In this document: positions 10,605 through 21,549 of the stretch, in pieces | Position numbering within the stretch: the first letter of the stretch is position 1 | Layout of the letters: each line of letters begins with the position of its first letter | From: Anthopleura xanthogrammica | Lineage: Eukaryota; Cnidaria; Anthozoa; Actiniaria; Actiniidae | Reading direction: 5' to 3' | DNA: 64,000 bases | Assembly: GCA_964019055.1 (NCBI GenBank) | Contig: OZ025206.1 | Coordinates: 23,028,578-23,092,577 of the forward strand | Notes under the pieces: model-generated | Databases searched by the model: none | Told to the model about the DNA's origin: nothing | The model's input: the letters and a program-made list of their open reading frames with translations, nothing else | Position numbers and translations under genes: made by a program

Positions 10605-13165
10605 TTATCGACCCAACCGAACAGTCCGGTACCTGAGAAAAGCCAACTTACCACGTCCATGAACTGTGAGTTGAACGTGCCCAACAGCCGGAGGTTCCAC
10701 TGCTGTTGTTACTCGTAAAGTATACTTCCCTGAGTCATCTTCAGTCAGGTCGTGTACTGTCATCGAGAAAAGCCCCTGGTCTGTCCCTGGCACGGGCCAA
10801 GATTCATGTAGAGTGTACTTAGGGCTATCGTGTAAGACTCTCCCGTTGTACTTCCATACACCATAGCTAAAGAACTTCGGGGTGTACTTAGTGGAGAAGG
10901 ACAATGTCACGTTGTTGCCATAGTTACCAACAGCGTCTTGGTATGGTGATGTCATCAAGGGTGGGTATGGTAATTTTACTTCTGTTAGCAACAAAGAAAA
11001 AAGTTTAAAATTAAGAATTTCTTATAGAGTGGTTTTACAGCAGCCATGTTGTAGGGCAGGAACCAATAATGTTCCTTGACAAGAGATTTCATTTCTCAAA
11101 GAGAAAATATCAACGAAACAAGATACTGATCCTAACCTCTCACTATAAGATAGAACATTTGTTTTTTAACTTCACGTCCAGCTGAATTGATTGCCCTGCA
11201 GTAGTACATTCCACTATCTTTTAGTTTCACTTCAGACAGTTTTAGCTTCAACTCAGTCCTCGACGTTCTCTCAATCTTAGCACTGTCGGTGATGATGTTC
11301 CCAGACTGATCAACCCACTGGAGTGATGGTAACTCACAACTTGCTTGAACTGTACATGTTATCATTGTGCTGTCTCCAGCGTCCATAAACAGAAAATGCG
11401 GTTTTACTTGCAACACTATTTCTGAATAAAGTGAAAATGTGTATCAAGTATTAGTTGAAAACCTAGGCATGCATATACTAGTAACTTTCTTTCTTTCTCT
11501 CTTTCCCCCCGTTTTTTCCTTTCTCAGTTTTTCAAAGAGCTCGCAAACGGCCTACCAAGACCGAACGGCCTGTTACCATTGTTTACTGCTATTATCTCGT
11601 TTAAGGAGATAAAAAATACTGCTATTATAAATTAACAAATTACCATCAACACAGACATAACGCTGGAGAGTCGCTTTGGTTGAGTTGTTTTTCCATGTAC
11701 GACAAGTATACATTGCAGTTGTATTGAGAGGAGAGACATTCTGAAGTATCAGGCTGGACCACCAAACACCGCCCTGAAGTGACGTAGTGACCGCGTGATC
11801 TGGCACTGACTGGTTGCCTTTCAACCAATCAAATCTGTCTACAGCATCGCCTTGTGGCACTGAACAATTCAAGATGACGTCACTTCCTGTTGGAATGCTT
11901 TTCACGTGACTACCGTTGATAGTTACGTCAATTTTTATAGCACCAACAGAACACGCCAGCAAACCTATAGAATAATAAGAAAAAAGTAACTATGTAAAGC
12001 ATTGCAGTCCTGATTTCCCAGTGCCCATCCCCTTCCTCTTCCCCTCCCCCTCCCTGGTTATTCATCCCCCTCGAAATCTGCAACAACTTCCCCAGACTTG
12101 CTACAAGTCGTCCATTGTCTTTTTCGGTCAAAGAAATAAGGCACTGGCAATTCGATAGTTGATATTGAAAATTTTAATTCGATCTGTGAGTTAGCTGTAC
12201 CCTGACTTTGATCAGCCCAGAGGTTCAGTTTCAGTGTTTGATCAGTGTGTTAGCCGTGCCCTGACTTTGATCAACTCTGAGGTTGTTTCAGGTTATCGAT
12301 AAAATTGAACTGGTTAATTTGAACTGAGCCAATGTCATCTCATCTTTGGTCATTCCACTCCATTCTTTATTATTCATTACACCAACACAGCTCAAACTGT
12401 GGTTTCTGGCAAGTTCAATAGCTGGTAGCAGTTTCTAGAAAATTCGTCAGTTGCTTTTATAAATCAAATTCAAATTTTAATACGTAACTAGAACTTTGTG
12501 ATAAGAAAACAGTTCTTAAAATTTGATTTGATCTTTAAAAAAGGAAATAAGCTAGTCCTAAAAGATGAAATATATAAAGTAATAAAATAGTCATAGGAAA
12601 AAAATAATGCTATCGAAATAACTCGAAATAACTAACTGACGTAGCTAATCATCGAAAATCCTAAAAAAATTGTAGTTCCAAGGTTGATTAAAATATTATT
12701 ATACATTAATGTTCATGCTTTCGTCAAATACTGACTTTTAAAGTAGGTTCTGAAATCGCTTTGGCAGACGACAATCAAAAACGTCGAAAAAAGAAACTCG
12801 AGCAGTCAAAAACAGAGTTTCTACAGAGCTTTTTTCTAGCTTATCTTTTTCCCAGGTTTTTTCTCTTGCTTTTTCTGCATTTATTCGCTGTAACAGTGTT
12901 TTCACCGCGACAATTTAGCTTTTAAAAGAAATTAAAACCAAAAAATTATTCTATTGTAAAAAAAAAAAAGATCTCTAGAAAAAAAAAGTTAAATCAAAAA
13001 CCTTGCTATTTCTAATATAAACATTCTTCAACCAATATCTTAATAAAAATAAGAAAAAGTACAGCAAAACATGTTTTAACAAGGAATACATATGGAAACA
13101 ATGTTAAAAAAATTGAAAAATAAAATTCAGTACTCACCAAAGATGTAAAACATTAGAGCACGCAT
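10605..13165 (-). CDS. Secreted three-Ig-domain protein, truncated paralogue of the Ig-TIR receptor
   Basis: Exons on the minus strand: 13165-13138 (28 nt), 11964-11644 (321), 11421-11137 (285) and 10981-10605. The product is 336 residues: signal peptide MRALMFYIFGLLACSVGA, Ig1 (Cys in LNCSVP and YTCRTW, several NxS/T sequons), Ig2 (ITCTVQ, LQW, YYCRAI) and a cysteine-free Ig3-like domain (VWKYN, DSGKYT). A read-through tail VHGRGKLAFLRYRTVRLGR then ends at a stop. All exon joins are phase 1. The third Ig exon keeps a good GTAAGT donor at 10651, so a longer spliced form is possible, but I see no transmembrane or TIR exon downstream, where the GPCR gene follows. The plus-strand receptor from 25463 has the same exons in the same phases. 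By analogy with soluble IL-1 receptor decoys it may bind the same ligand without signalling; that role is inference. Confidence 0.75.
12185..12292 (-). repeat. 57-bp satellite family, two degenerate copies in intron 1 of the soluble Ig gene
   Basis: GTTAGCYGTRCCCTGACTTT occurs twice. It is the reverse complement of the unit in the 20390-20850 array (AAGTCAGGGCACGGCT). Confidence 0.7.
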
Positions 13166-13169
13166 ACTG

Positions 13170-15028
13170 GAATGTATCAAAGTTACGTTTGTTCGGAGAA
13201 AGCGATGGCCTGCTGGTTTTATTGGTGAGCGATGGAAGTATATCATTTCATCATAGAGTTTGAGGTTTGACGTGTGTTTCCGGACAATTGACCTCTAAAA
13301 AATGCGAAAACTATGTGGTTTGTTTAAGACAACGTCCTACAACCATTTCTTTGTACACGTGCAGCGTTATGCCCCAGGAAGTCTAACATGAAATAACATT
13401 ATACCCCATATGTAGGGATGACTTTTAATAATTCAGCTTTCTGCGTAGGAACAGTTGTTAAAACAAATCTTCACTAAAGTGTTTCCAAAAATAGTCATTT
13501 TTCTTTGACAGGGAAGTGGATTTCTTCCAGAGCAGATAAGTTACTTTTTTTGCTGGTTTTCAACGACATCCTGTCTATTATAGTCGAAAGTTTGGTTCTA
13601 ATATTCTATACTATATAATATTTTCTTACAAGTCCGGGATTGGATTAAACTAACAAGACAAACCGGCGTAAAAACAATTTGGTTGTGTGTTTCTCATCTG
13701 TACAGGGATTTATCCTCAGATTCACCTCATTCATGACGATAGAGTTATACTTGTTGGTTCTTTCCTGTGCTTCGGGGGTTTTTCTCCGGGTTCTCCGGAC
13801 TTTCCCCTCCTCAAGAAATAACTGCTAAATTTCAATTTGATCAAGGAATGAGGGTATACTTGTGTTAGCCACTGGCTATTAAGTACTACTATGCTAACTC
13901 ACGGATATAGTGACATTCTAGTTGTACCTGTCAGAACTTCAGATCAGTATTCAAATACAGCGTATCTATTTTCCTCTGTAGTAGTATATTCCCTAGTTTT
14001 CTACATGTTTGTTTCTAGAACTGAATTTCTTTTTTTTTTTTTTACTCTTAAAAGATTTTCGACAAGTTTCTAGAACTTTCTTTCTCAGATGACTATACAT
14101 TACGTGTTCATCAGTCACTAACAATCGATCGGCCAATCAGGAGTGTTTCATACGAACGGGAAACGGAACGGCACAAGTCGCGGTCAGGGGAAGAAGCTGA
14201 CGACATCCGTTAAGCCAATCACAGCGTACGAAATCACTGCTCATAAAAAACACGGCACGATCACGGAATCGCAAAGCACAGCACGTTCACAGTTAAACGA
14301 AATCTGCTCTTAGCAAACAATGAGCCGGGAAAATTAAAGAGAAGGGGAATTGTGTGTTTCAATAGACCTTTCTGCTTTACCACTATTTTCAACTTCGTGC
14401 ACTGAAAAATCAATAGGTGCATGAGATCAAAGATTGTAAGGAATTTGAACATCTTTAGAATTGGAATAAAAGATGCTTGTATTTCATAAAATACATAAAA
14501 TCTATTGTATTCTATTGTCGTTCTATTTATTGTATTACGTGTGGTGGATCGTATTTTTATGAATACATTGCATCAACTGCTTGCTACGTAGGCTCTCCCC
14601 TACTTATATAGACTCTAATATCAGTATAACCTCATTCTCGAAGTCAGAAATACAAATTTTGTTCCTAAACGTAAACCTTCCCTGCATGCTTTTTGATCTT
14701 CTGTAGCTTCCATCCCGCCGCACGGTAAATTCTTTTGTAATAATAATAAAAATAATGACCTTTTTTTCAAGAGGGTAACGCGTAAAAGCTAAAACTGACA
14801 AACTTGTGGCCCTTTTTGTCTTATACAAATTGAAAGTTACTTTATTTCTTAGGTTATTCCATGAAAAAGCTTGCGTTCTTCCCTCCCATCGGAACCTTCT
14901 CTCTGAACCATGTCCACACTTCGAACTTGAATATTTTAAAAAGTGCCCAAAAGACCAGAGGTTTCAGGGTTTGATTAGTTTTGTGAGTTAGCCGTGGCAT
15001 GACTAAGACGATCACACAGAGATTGACT
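13170..15028. other. Intergenic, 5' side of the soluble Ig gene
   Basis: No exon recognised. AT-rich, with a poly-T run near 14030 and a GC-richer patch at 14100-14260 with CACGG motifs like those at 35460-35715. The promoter of the minus-strand Ig gene should lie in the first few hundred bases, but no clear core element was seen. Confidence 0.4.
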
Positions 15029-15513
15029 GCTGCGTCAGTCCATAATGCATAGAATATGATGGGTTATAGGTGAGCTGAACACTTTGGAATAAAAGGAGAA
15101 CTAGCGAGTAAACTAGTTTGAGCTGCGTCGGTGTATAATACATAAAATATGATGGGATATAGGTAAGCTGAACACCGTGGAATAAAAAGAGAACTAGCGA
15201 GTAAACTAGTCTCAGCTGCGTCGGTGTATAATGCATAGAATATGATGGGTTATAGGTGAGCTGAACACTTTGGAATAAAAGGAGAACTAGCGAGTAAACT
15301 AGTCTGAGCTGCGTCGGTGTATAATACATAAAATATGATGGGATATAGGTAAGCTGAACACCGTGGAATAAAAAGAGAACTAGCGAGTAAACTGGTCTCA
15401 GCTGCGTCGGTGTATAATGCATAGGATATGATGGGATACAGGTCAGCTGAACACCGTGGAATATAAAAAAGAGAACTATATAGCGAGTAAGGAAGTTGTT
15501 TGAACTGCGTTGG
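15029..15513. repeat. Minisatellite with 93-bp units in alternating types
   Basis: GCTGCGTC starts at 15029, 15122, 15215, 15308 and 15401, exactly 93 bp apart, with a partial sixth unit. Units alternate between two variants (GGGTTATAGGTGAGC / GGGATATAGGTAAGC), so the higher-order period is 186 bp. Because 93 is divisible by three, the minus strand stays open for 136 codons; this is probably a by-product and not a gene. Confidence 0.92.
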
Positions 15514-16296
15514 TTATTGAAGCATAAATGATAGGATTACAAAAAGGCATAGCAAGCCATAAAATGGATGCTAAAAGATGCTCATAAAATCTTGTATTTC
15601 CTTTCAGGTTTCAAGAGTGACACGTGATGATTAAACATTTCTCATTATCTACCCACGTGTTTCTCACAGAGCATAGAAAAGTCCATATAAAAGCCAATAT
15701 ATTTCACTTATACTAATTGCAATATCAGAGTTTCCCACCCACGGTTGACACATCGAGGTAAGTACTAGTTCAATCATTCTTTTTCTGCTCTTCGTTAGTG
15801 GTCTTTACTGGTATACATGTGTCTATTACATCCATTTTTAAAATTACGCCACCTGAATGACTCTGGAAGTTTGACTTCCAAAGTTAGCAAGGGCCAAGTT
15901 AAAAGAAACTCCCGCTCAACCAATCAGAGACAACCGTTCTCACGCCTGTGATTTTAATGCGTATAATGCCGTTCGATAAATACGTTTTTGAGTTTGTTTT
16001 CAAACCTGATCTTCAACGTTATCAATTTGTTTAGTTTTATCCAAATCTAGGAATAAATATTGGCACATATTTTGTTCTAGATCATCGTATTTTAGCGTAG
16101 CCATGCTTATTGCCGATACTTCAAAGTGGCTGTCGAGTCGACTGAATTTCTTTATCGGTAGCCATCGGAAAGATCTCGGCGCGTCGCAAGTTTGATTCAC
16201 GGAAGTTAAGATTTCAGACAAATGGAGCTCTCAAGGTCGCGTAATTTAGAAAATGGGTATAAATGAGCTATTGGACTGATATTATATAAACAGAAT
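15514..16296. other. Intergenic with a possible promoter
   Basis: Apart from the TATA and leader candidate at 15686-15757, this stretch shows only unique AT-rich DNA. Confidence 0.35.
15686..15757 (+). promoter_or_regulatory. Possible TATA box and non-coding leader exon
   Basis: TATAAAAG at 15686 is followed about 70 bp later by CATCGAG|GTAAGTACT, a strong donor at 15757/15758, with no ATG between. It would suit a short 5' leader exon of a plus-strand gene, but no downstream acceptor exon could be assigned. Confidence 0.2.
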
Positions 16297-16300
16297 AGGT

Positions 16301-16620
16301 AGATCCCACTCAGCACAAGTAGATCCCACTCAGCATAAGTAGATCCTACTCAGCACAAGTAGATCCCACTCAGCATAAGTAGATCCTACTCAGCACAAGT
16401 AGATCCCACTCAGCATAAGTAGATCCTACTCAGCACAAGTAGATCCCACTGAGCACAAGTAGATCCCACTCAGCATAAGTAGATCCTACTCAGCACAAGT
16501 AGATCCCACTCAGCATAAGTAGATCCTACTCAGCACAAGTAGATCCTACTCAGCACAAGTAGATCCCACTCAGCATAAGTAGATCCCACTGAGCACAAGT
16601 AGATCCCACTCAGCATAAGT
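16301..16620. repeat. Minisatellite, 16 units of 20 bp
   Basis: The unit AGATCCCACTCAGCACAAGT repeats 16 times without length change. Variants (CCT for CCC, CATA for CACA, GAG for CAG) partly alternate, giving a 40-bp higher-order pattern. Confidence 0.95.
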
Positions 16621-16624
16621 AGAC

Positions 16625-17876
16625 TATCTAACTCTGATCCCACATAGAACCAATATTACTTGAATAAAGAAATCAAGGTTCGGAAAGTTTGAAATCTTAG
16701 CTCTGAAAGAAAGTTATAGGTTGTGTTGTGTGTGCATTAAGAAACAAACGTGTGACTGGCGGGTGGGCATTGCTATAATGCATCGCCTAACCAATACGAA
16801 TCCCGAGTTCCACCGGGCTTGGTGTCGTCCGGTTTTCATCCTTCAGCAAAAATTATCACCAAGAAAAAATTGGACTGTAGTGGTTGTTTGTTGTCTTTAC
16901 ATTGTCAGAAAACAAAAAGCTCTTAAGAGCAGCTGCCTATGGAATGCCATGGAAACGCCTTGATTGACGTCCACTAAAGCCTATACTTCATCGTGACGTT
17001 AACATTGATTTTACGATTTTGCGCTGTGATTGAGAATTGCTGTTCTAGGGAAATGTTCTTGTAAGACCTTGTGATACCTCTGCTAGTTACTGAAGAAAAT
17101 TATTATTTTGCTGAGTAAGTCTGACTCTTAACTTGTGAAGTTGAATCGAAGTGAATGTAAGCTTATATTTTTCGAAAACTTTTGTAGAAAAACACTCGTG
17201 AAAGCAGTTCACTTACCGACCTTAAAAAATAATTGAACATAAATTATTCATACTTTAATTATTTTTCTTCGAATTAAATAAGTTTCCTAATGCACTGAAT
17301 GCTATACTTAAAATATTGTTTTTTTTCTTCTTCAATTTCACAAGGAGAGGTGGTCACGCTGTTTGGTAACGTGGCCGCATCACACTTGTCACGCATTCAT
17401 CACTTGATTTATAGTCTTGCTCGAAAAATTGAACTGGGAGCTCCTTTTTTAGGCCGGAGTGCCTAAATAATATGTGTATGTTTTATACCTGAAAGGTATT
17501 CAAACAGCGCATATTTGAAGACTACGGGGAGGGGTGAGGAATTTTGCTTCCCCATTCTTTCCCCACATTAAAATTCACTAAATTTTCAAGCCAGCCCCCG
17601 ACTTTAGTCTGGAATGTACTAGTCTTCTAGCTAGTCTATGTTCAAGTATCACGCCCCCTTCACTCACTCCTCTGGGTGCTCCGAAGACCTTGATCGATCT
17701 TATGTCACGAGAGGTTTGAAGCGGGAAAAACTAATCTTACCACAAATCTTACCACAAGTCCGTGAAAAAAGATCACTTGATCTTCTCAAACAAAGAAAAT
17801 TAATAAGAATATTATTAGAGTAAATGAGACGAATCAATCAGGACCTAGAAAATATTTTCTAAAGAAAGAATTCGAA
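16625..17876. other. Intergenic, nothing recognised
   Basis: No gene, RNA or transposon signature seen. Open frames are short, without recognisable domains. Confidence 0.35.
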
Positions 17877-17878
17877 GT

Positions 17879-18101
17879 ATCAGGGTCCCCTTTTACGCGA
17901 CACGTATTTTTACGTGACGTGGGCGTGAATGGCTGATTTACTTTTCCGTGAAACGAAATTTGAAGTTTTAAATATTTATACGTTCACGTGAAAGCAAATT
18001 TTGAATTTTGCATTAACGTGAAAGAGATTGTGAAATTATCCGTGACGTACGAAAAGACCAAATATTTTTACGGGATTTCATTTTGCGAAAGGGACCTTGA
18101 T
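17879..18101. mobile_element. Candidate MITE with short inverted ends
   Basis: The ends ATCAGGGTCCCCTTTTACGC and GCGAAAGGGACCTTGAT are imperfect reverse complements. The inside repeats ACGTGAAAG-type motifs. It has no coding capacity and no second copy in the window. Confidence 0.4.
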
Positions 18102-18104
18102 TTT

Positions 18105-19129
18105 CGCAGTAAGTAATGAGATACGTGTAATAAAATGGACTTGAACTTGAACTTGATGTCTCAAAAAGTCTGTTGAATGATTTAAAAAACGCGACGACTA
18201 TGAACTTTATGCTTAGCTTGAATTTGAAATAAGGTTGAATTATATATATTAAGGGGGAAATATTTTAACACCGGGATAAAGTTAAATAAAGAATAACGAA
18301 TAACGAATTGTTTAAACAGCTGCATTGGCGGGAAATACGCAGACGCGCGTTGAACTGACGGATGTTTATTCAACTGCTGAACGAGCGAATATGATTCGGC
18401 CTTTTTGAACTCACGGCTAAACTAAATTAAAATGAAGTAAATCAAAATGAAAAAGAAAAGACCAACTACTCACCAAAAATAAATGCTTTCAGAAAAAGCA
18501 TTTTTAGATATCCAGCCTGCTCGAAAGTGAAAAATTCTGAGGATAATGAAAAAAACATTGCTCGATAGTTTCGCTAAACGTCTGGTCCGTTCGTCACTTG
18601 TAAACTGACTAAAAATGATGTGACTACCATCCCATTTAAGTAGAGCCGGTTCTCTGCTGTTGAATACTGGTTTAGAGGGTAATTAATTTGGTCACACATG
18701 TCGATATTATCGGTATGATGCCCTGCGGAGGAGTAGTCGTGTTGAGAAGTTTTCATAAACCCTAGTTTCTCGTCTTTCGTACGTGACTTTGGAGTTTGTT
18801 TAAGATATTTCCGGTTTTTCTCACTGCGGGTTCTTCGATATTTCTCAGCTTGAGGATGAAAAGCCACTTGAACCTGTTTTGCCGATGCGTGTTTTTACAT
18901 GTCTTATGACCAAATCATAAATGTTACGGTAAATACACTCAGTTAAAACAAAAAAAGGCAGAAAAAGCAGGAAAAATAAATGGGAACGTGTTTGAAGCAA
19001 AAAGCAGCAAAAAAAGCAAGGGAAAAAATCCCCAGGTCCCCCCCCCCCCCCCCCCAAAAAAAAACAACAGCAACAACAACACGTTCTAGAACTGAGTCGC
19101 ACCGGCAAAAACCAACTGGGTTAAGTTTA
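18105..19129. other. Intergenic with poly-C run
   Basis: Holds a homopolymer C run of about 18 at 19038-19055 next to poly-A and CAA repeats, and a 97-codon minus-strand open frame (18574-18867) without a recognisable domain. Confidence 0.35.
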
Positions 19130-19130
19130 A

Positions 19131-19264
19131 TAGACCCCTCACGTGACGTCAAAGCAGCTCAATTTAGAGGACAAAACAAAAGAATTTTAATCTCCTGAGA
19201 ATTGGAACCTATTGTTTTTTTCCTCAAAATTGAGCTGCATTCCGACGTGCTGCAAGGGGTCTAT
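19131..19264. mobile_element. Palindromic MITE, family B, copy 2
   Basis: Begins TAGACCCCTCACGTGACGTC and ends GACGTGCTGCAAGGGGTCTA, with the family's inner AATTTTAATCTCCTGAGAAT. Copies also lie at 5805-5937 and 26911-27045. Confidence 0.88.
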
Positions 19265-19269
19265 TGACC

Positions 19270-20215
19270 TTGGCGAAACAACTAGTCATCCTTTATTTAT
19301 TAGTGGTATCCATCATGATTGTTATTATGAATTAGTAAAGAATGCACAACTTCAGAAACACAAACAATTTGAAGACTTCTTCTGGAACACATTAATATTA
19401 TTCGCAAAATCTGAGTAAATGAATCTGTAGTCAAGGAAGACAGCGGTAGTTACGAATTCGAAAAAGGTCTATTGATTCAAGTGATTCCACAACGTCATAC
19501 CCATCAGTATAAAGCAAATATTTCCCCTCTTTATTCGAGAGTACTGACTCTCATTCAACAGACTTTACGAACCTGAACTTCAGTACCCTAAACAGGGCGA
19601 AGAATGGAACACTGGGGTCCCAACGAAAGGGGGGAATCATCCTAATTAAAGACGTGGTTAATCTTATTGGACAGCAGGTAATATGTCAACCATCACCGAC
19701 ATGTACGTGGATTAATACAATCCACATATCCGGGGACTTTATCCAGTATAGGTCGCTCGTTTGATCACTTTGTGGCTGCCCACCTGCTTATGAAAGGAAA
19801 TCGCACAACACTTCACTTTGAAAAAAGTCAATTGCCTTAAGCAATTAACTACTTAAATCACGGAAATGTAAGATAAAAAGGGTCTTTTAAAAAAACCTAC
19901 AACAGTGAATAATCTACATAAAATCCAGACTAATTTTGAGGGTGAACAGAGAATTTGAAACTGTCAGTGATTTCACTTCTCTTCATTCTTGGTGACGTCA
20001 TGAAGTCACAGGTTGACTTGAAATTAAAACCGGAAAGAAAGAAGTGAAGGAATTCCTTCCCTCCGCAAGTGAAGGATAACGTCTTAAGTGAAAATGAGAA
20101 GTGTTTGAGTGGTTGTAGATTTCCTTCCAAAGAATCGATCATATTTCCCTTTACATTGCTTTTCCATTCATGAATGGTCTTTCGGAAAAGTCGTAAGGTT
20201 CTACCGAAACTCTCA
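19270..20215. other. Intergenic, nothing recognised
   Basis: No exon, RNA gene or mobile element recognised. A 110-codon minus-strand frame partly overlaps the MITE at 20221 and lacks a known domain. Confidence 0.35.
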
Positions 20216-20220
20216 ATATA

Positions 20221-20377
20221 CCTCTTTACCTTCGTATGCAAATTGCCCATTTCAGACCACATGGCATTCCCTTGAGAAATGTTCTTTTGTTAAAATATTT
20301 ACACATGAAAGAATCAACTCCCAAGAGTGGCATCACGTGGTTTGAAATGGGCACAACAAACAACGAAGGTAAAGAGG
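20221..20377. mobile_element. Palindromic MITE, family E, copy 1
   Basis: CCTCTTTACCTTCGT at the left is the reverse complement of ACGAAGGTAAAGAGG at the right. Inner arms are TTGCCCATTTCAGACCAC and GTGGTTTGAAATGGGCAC. A diverged copy lies at 58953-59096. Confidence 0.85.
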
Positions 20378-20389
20378 TCTATTCTAGTA

Positions 20390-20850
20390 CTCCCTGAAAC
20401 AGCTCTAGGCTGATCAAAGTCAGGGCATAGCTTACTTACAGATGATCGAACCCTGAAACAACCTCTGGCTGATCTAATTCCGGGCACGGCTGGCACACAG
20501 ATTAGACCCTGAAACAACCTCTGGGCTGATCTAAGTCAGGGCATGGCTAACTCACAGATTGAACCCTGAAATAACCTCTGGGCTGATCTAAGTCAGGGCA
20601 CGGCTGAATCACAGATCAAACCCTGAAACAACCTCTGGGCTGATCTAAGTCAGGGTATGGCTAACTCACAGATTCAACCCTGAAATAACCTCTGGGCTGA
20701 TCTAAGTCAGGGCACGGCTGGCACACAGATTAGACCCTGAAACAACCTCTGGGCTGATCTAAGTCAGGGCACGGCTGAATCACAGATCGAACCCTGAAAC
20801 ATGCAACTTCTGGCTGATCCAAGTCAGGGCATGGCTAACTCACTGTAGAT
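20390..20850. repeat. 57-bp satellite array, eight units
   Basis: GCTGAT marks units at 20409, 20469, 20525, 20582, 20639, 20696, 20753 and 20813. The unit consensus includes AACCCTGAAACAACCTCTGG and AAGTCAGGGCACGGCT. Related single or paired copies occur at 3823-3870, 12185-12292 and near 14965. Confidence 0.92.
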
Positions 20851-21098
20851 CGCACTGGAAGCAGCAGTTATTAAGTTTTATGAAGGGAGGAAAACCGGAG
20901 AATCTAAAGAAGGGGCGGGTGGTTTAAATACAGTCCATTATTCCTTAACCTGCCTTAAGTACCCTATCTTTGACCTACCAAATAGTCAAACTGATTCAGC
21001 AAGTCCTCAGGAAGTGGGGGAAGTTGTATTCCATCCCACAAAGAGGAAGGAAAATAACCTACATTATGATCATTGAAAATGAGCCACCACAATTAATA

Positions 21099-21541
21099 CC
21101 CGGGGGGGGGGGGGGTACTCCCCTATATTTGCTATACGGGTATGTGCCGCCCGATAGGGTATGGTTTTTTGGCTTTTAGGTCTGGGGTAGGGTATCATTT
21201 TTTTACAATTTGTCTAGGGAAGGGTAAGGTTTTTGTCTGGGATAGGGTATCTTTTTGACATTTTTTCTGGGATAGGGTTATGTTTTAGTTGTTTTAGCCT
21301 GGTAGGCTACGTTTTCTGCCGGCACAAAAAAAAAAAAATTTAAATTCAATTAAACAATTGCCAAATAGTTATTGAAATCTATTGAATAACCGTTTTTTGC
21401 ATGTTAACAAAATGTAGGTTTAGTCTGGGGTAGGGTATATGAAATCAAAATTCTAGGTCTGGGATAGGGTCAGGGTTTTGAGGACCTGGCGGTACACCCC
21501 CACCCAAGTTGGGGTGGTAGTACCCCCCCCCCCCCCCCGGG
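21099..21541. mobile_element. Poly-G-ended foldback element G1 with 8-bp target duplication
   Basis: Starts CCC then a run of G followed by GTACTCCC; ends GTAC then a run of C followed by GGG. The perfect direct repeat AATTAATA flanks both sides (21091-21098 and 21542-21549). The inside repeats a degenerate TCTGGGATAGGGTAT-type motif followed by T-runs. There is no transposase. The 8-bp duplication suggests hAT- or P-like mobilisation. Relatives lie at 35790-36182 and 45094-45384. Confidence 0.88.
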
Positions 21542-21549
21542 AATTAATA

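Noticed and set aside
15012..15422. 136-codon minus-strand open frame over the 93-bp repeats
   Set aside because: It is open only because the repeat length is a multiple of three; no domain or start context.
16301..16620. Regular 20-bp array considered as a CRISPR-like array
   Set aside because: Units are contiguous, with no unique spacers, in a eukaryotic genome; it is a minisatellite.
18574..18867. 97-codon minus-strand frame with mixed composition
   Set aside because: Looks protein-like, but no domain, no Met start (GTG first) and no splice partner; kept out for lack of support.
19038..19055. Poly-C run as a further G-family element
   Set aside because: Flanked by poly-A and CAA repeats; no paired terminus.
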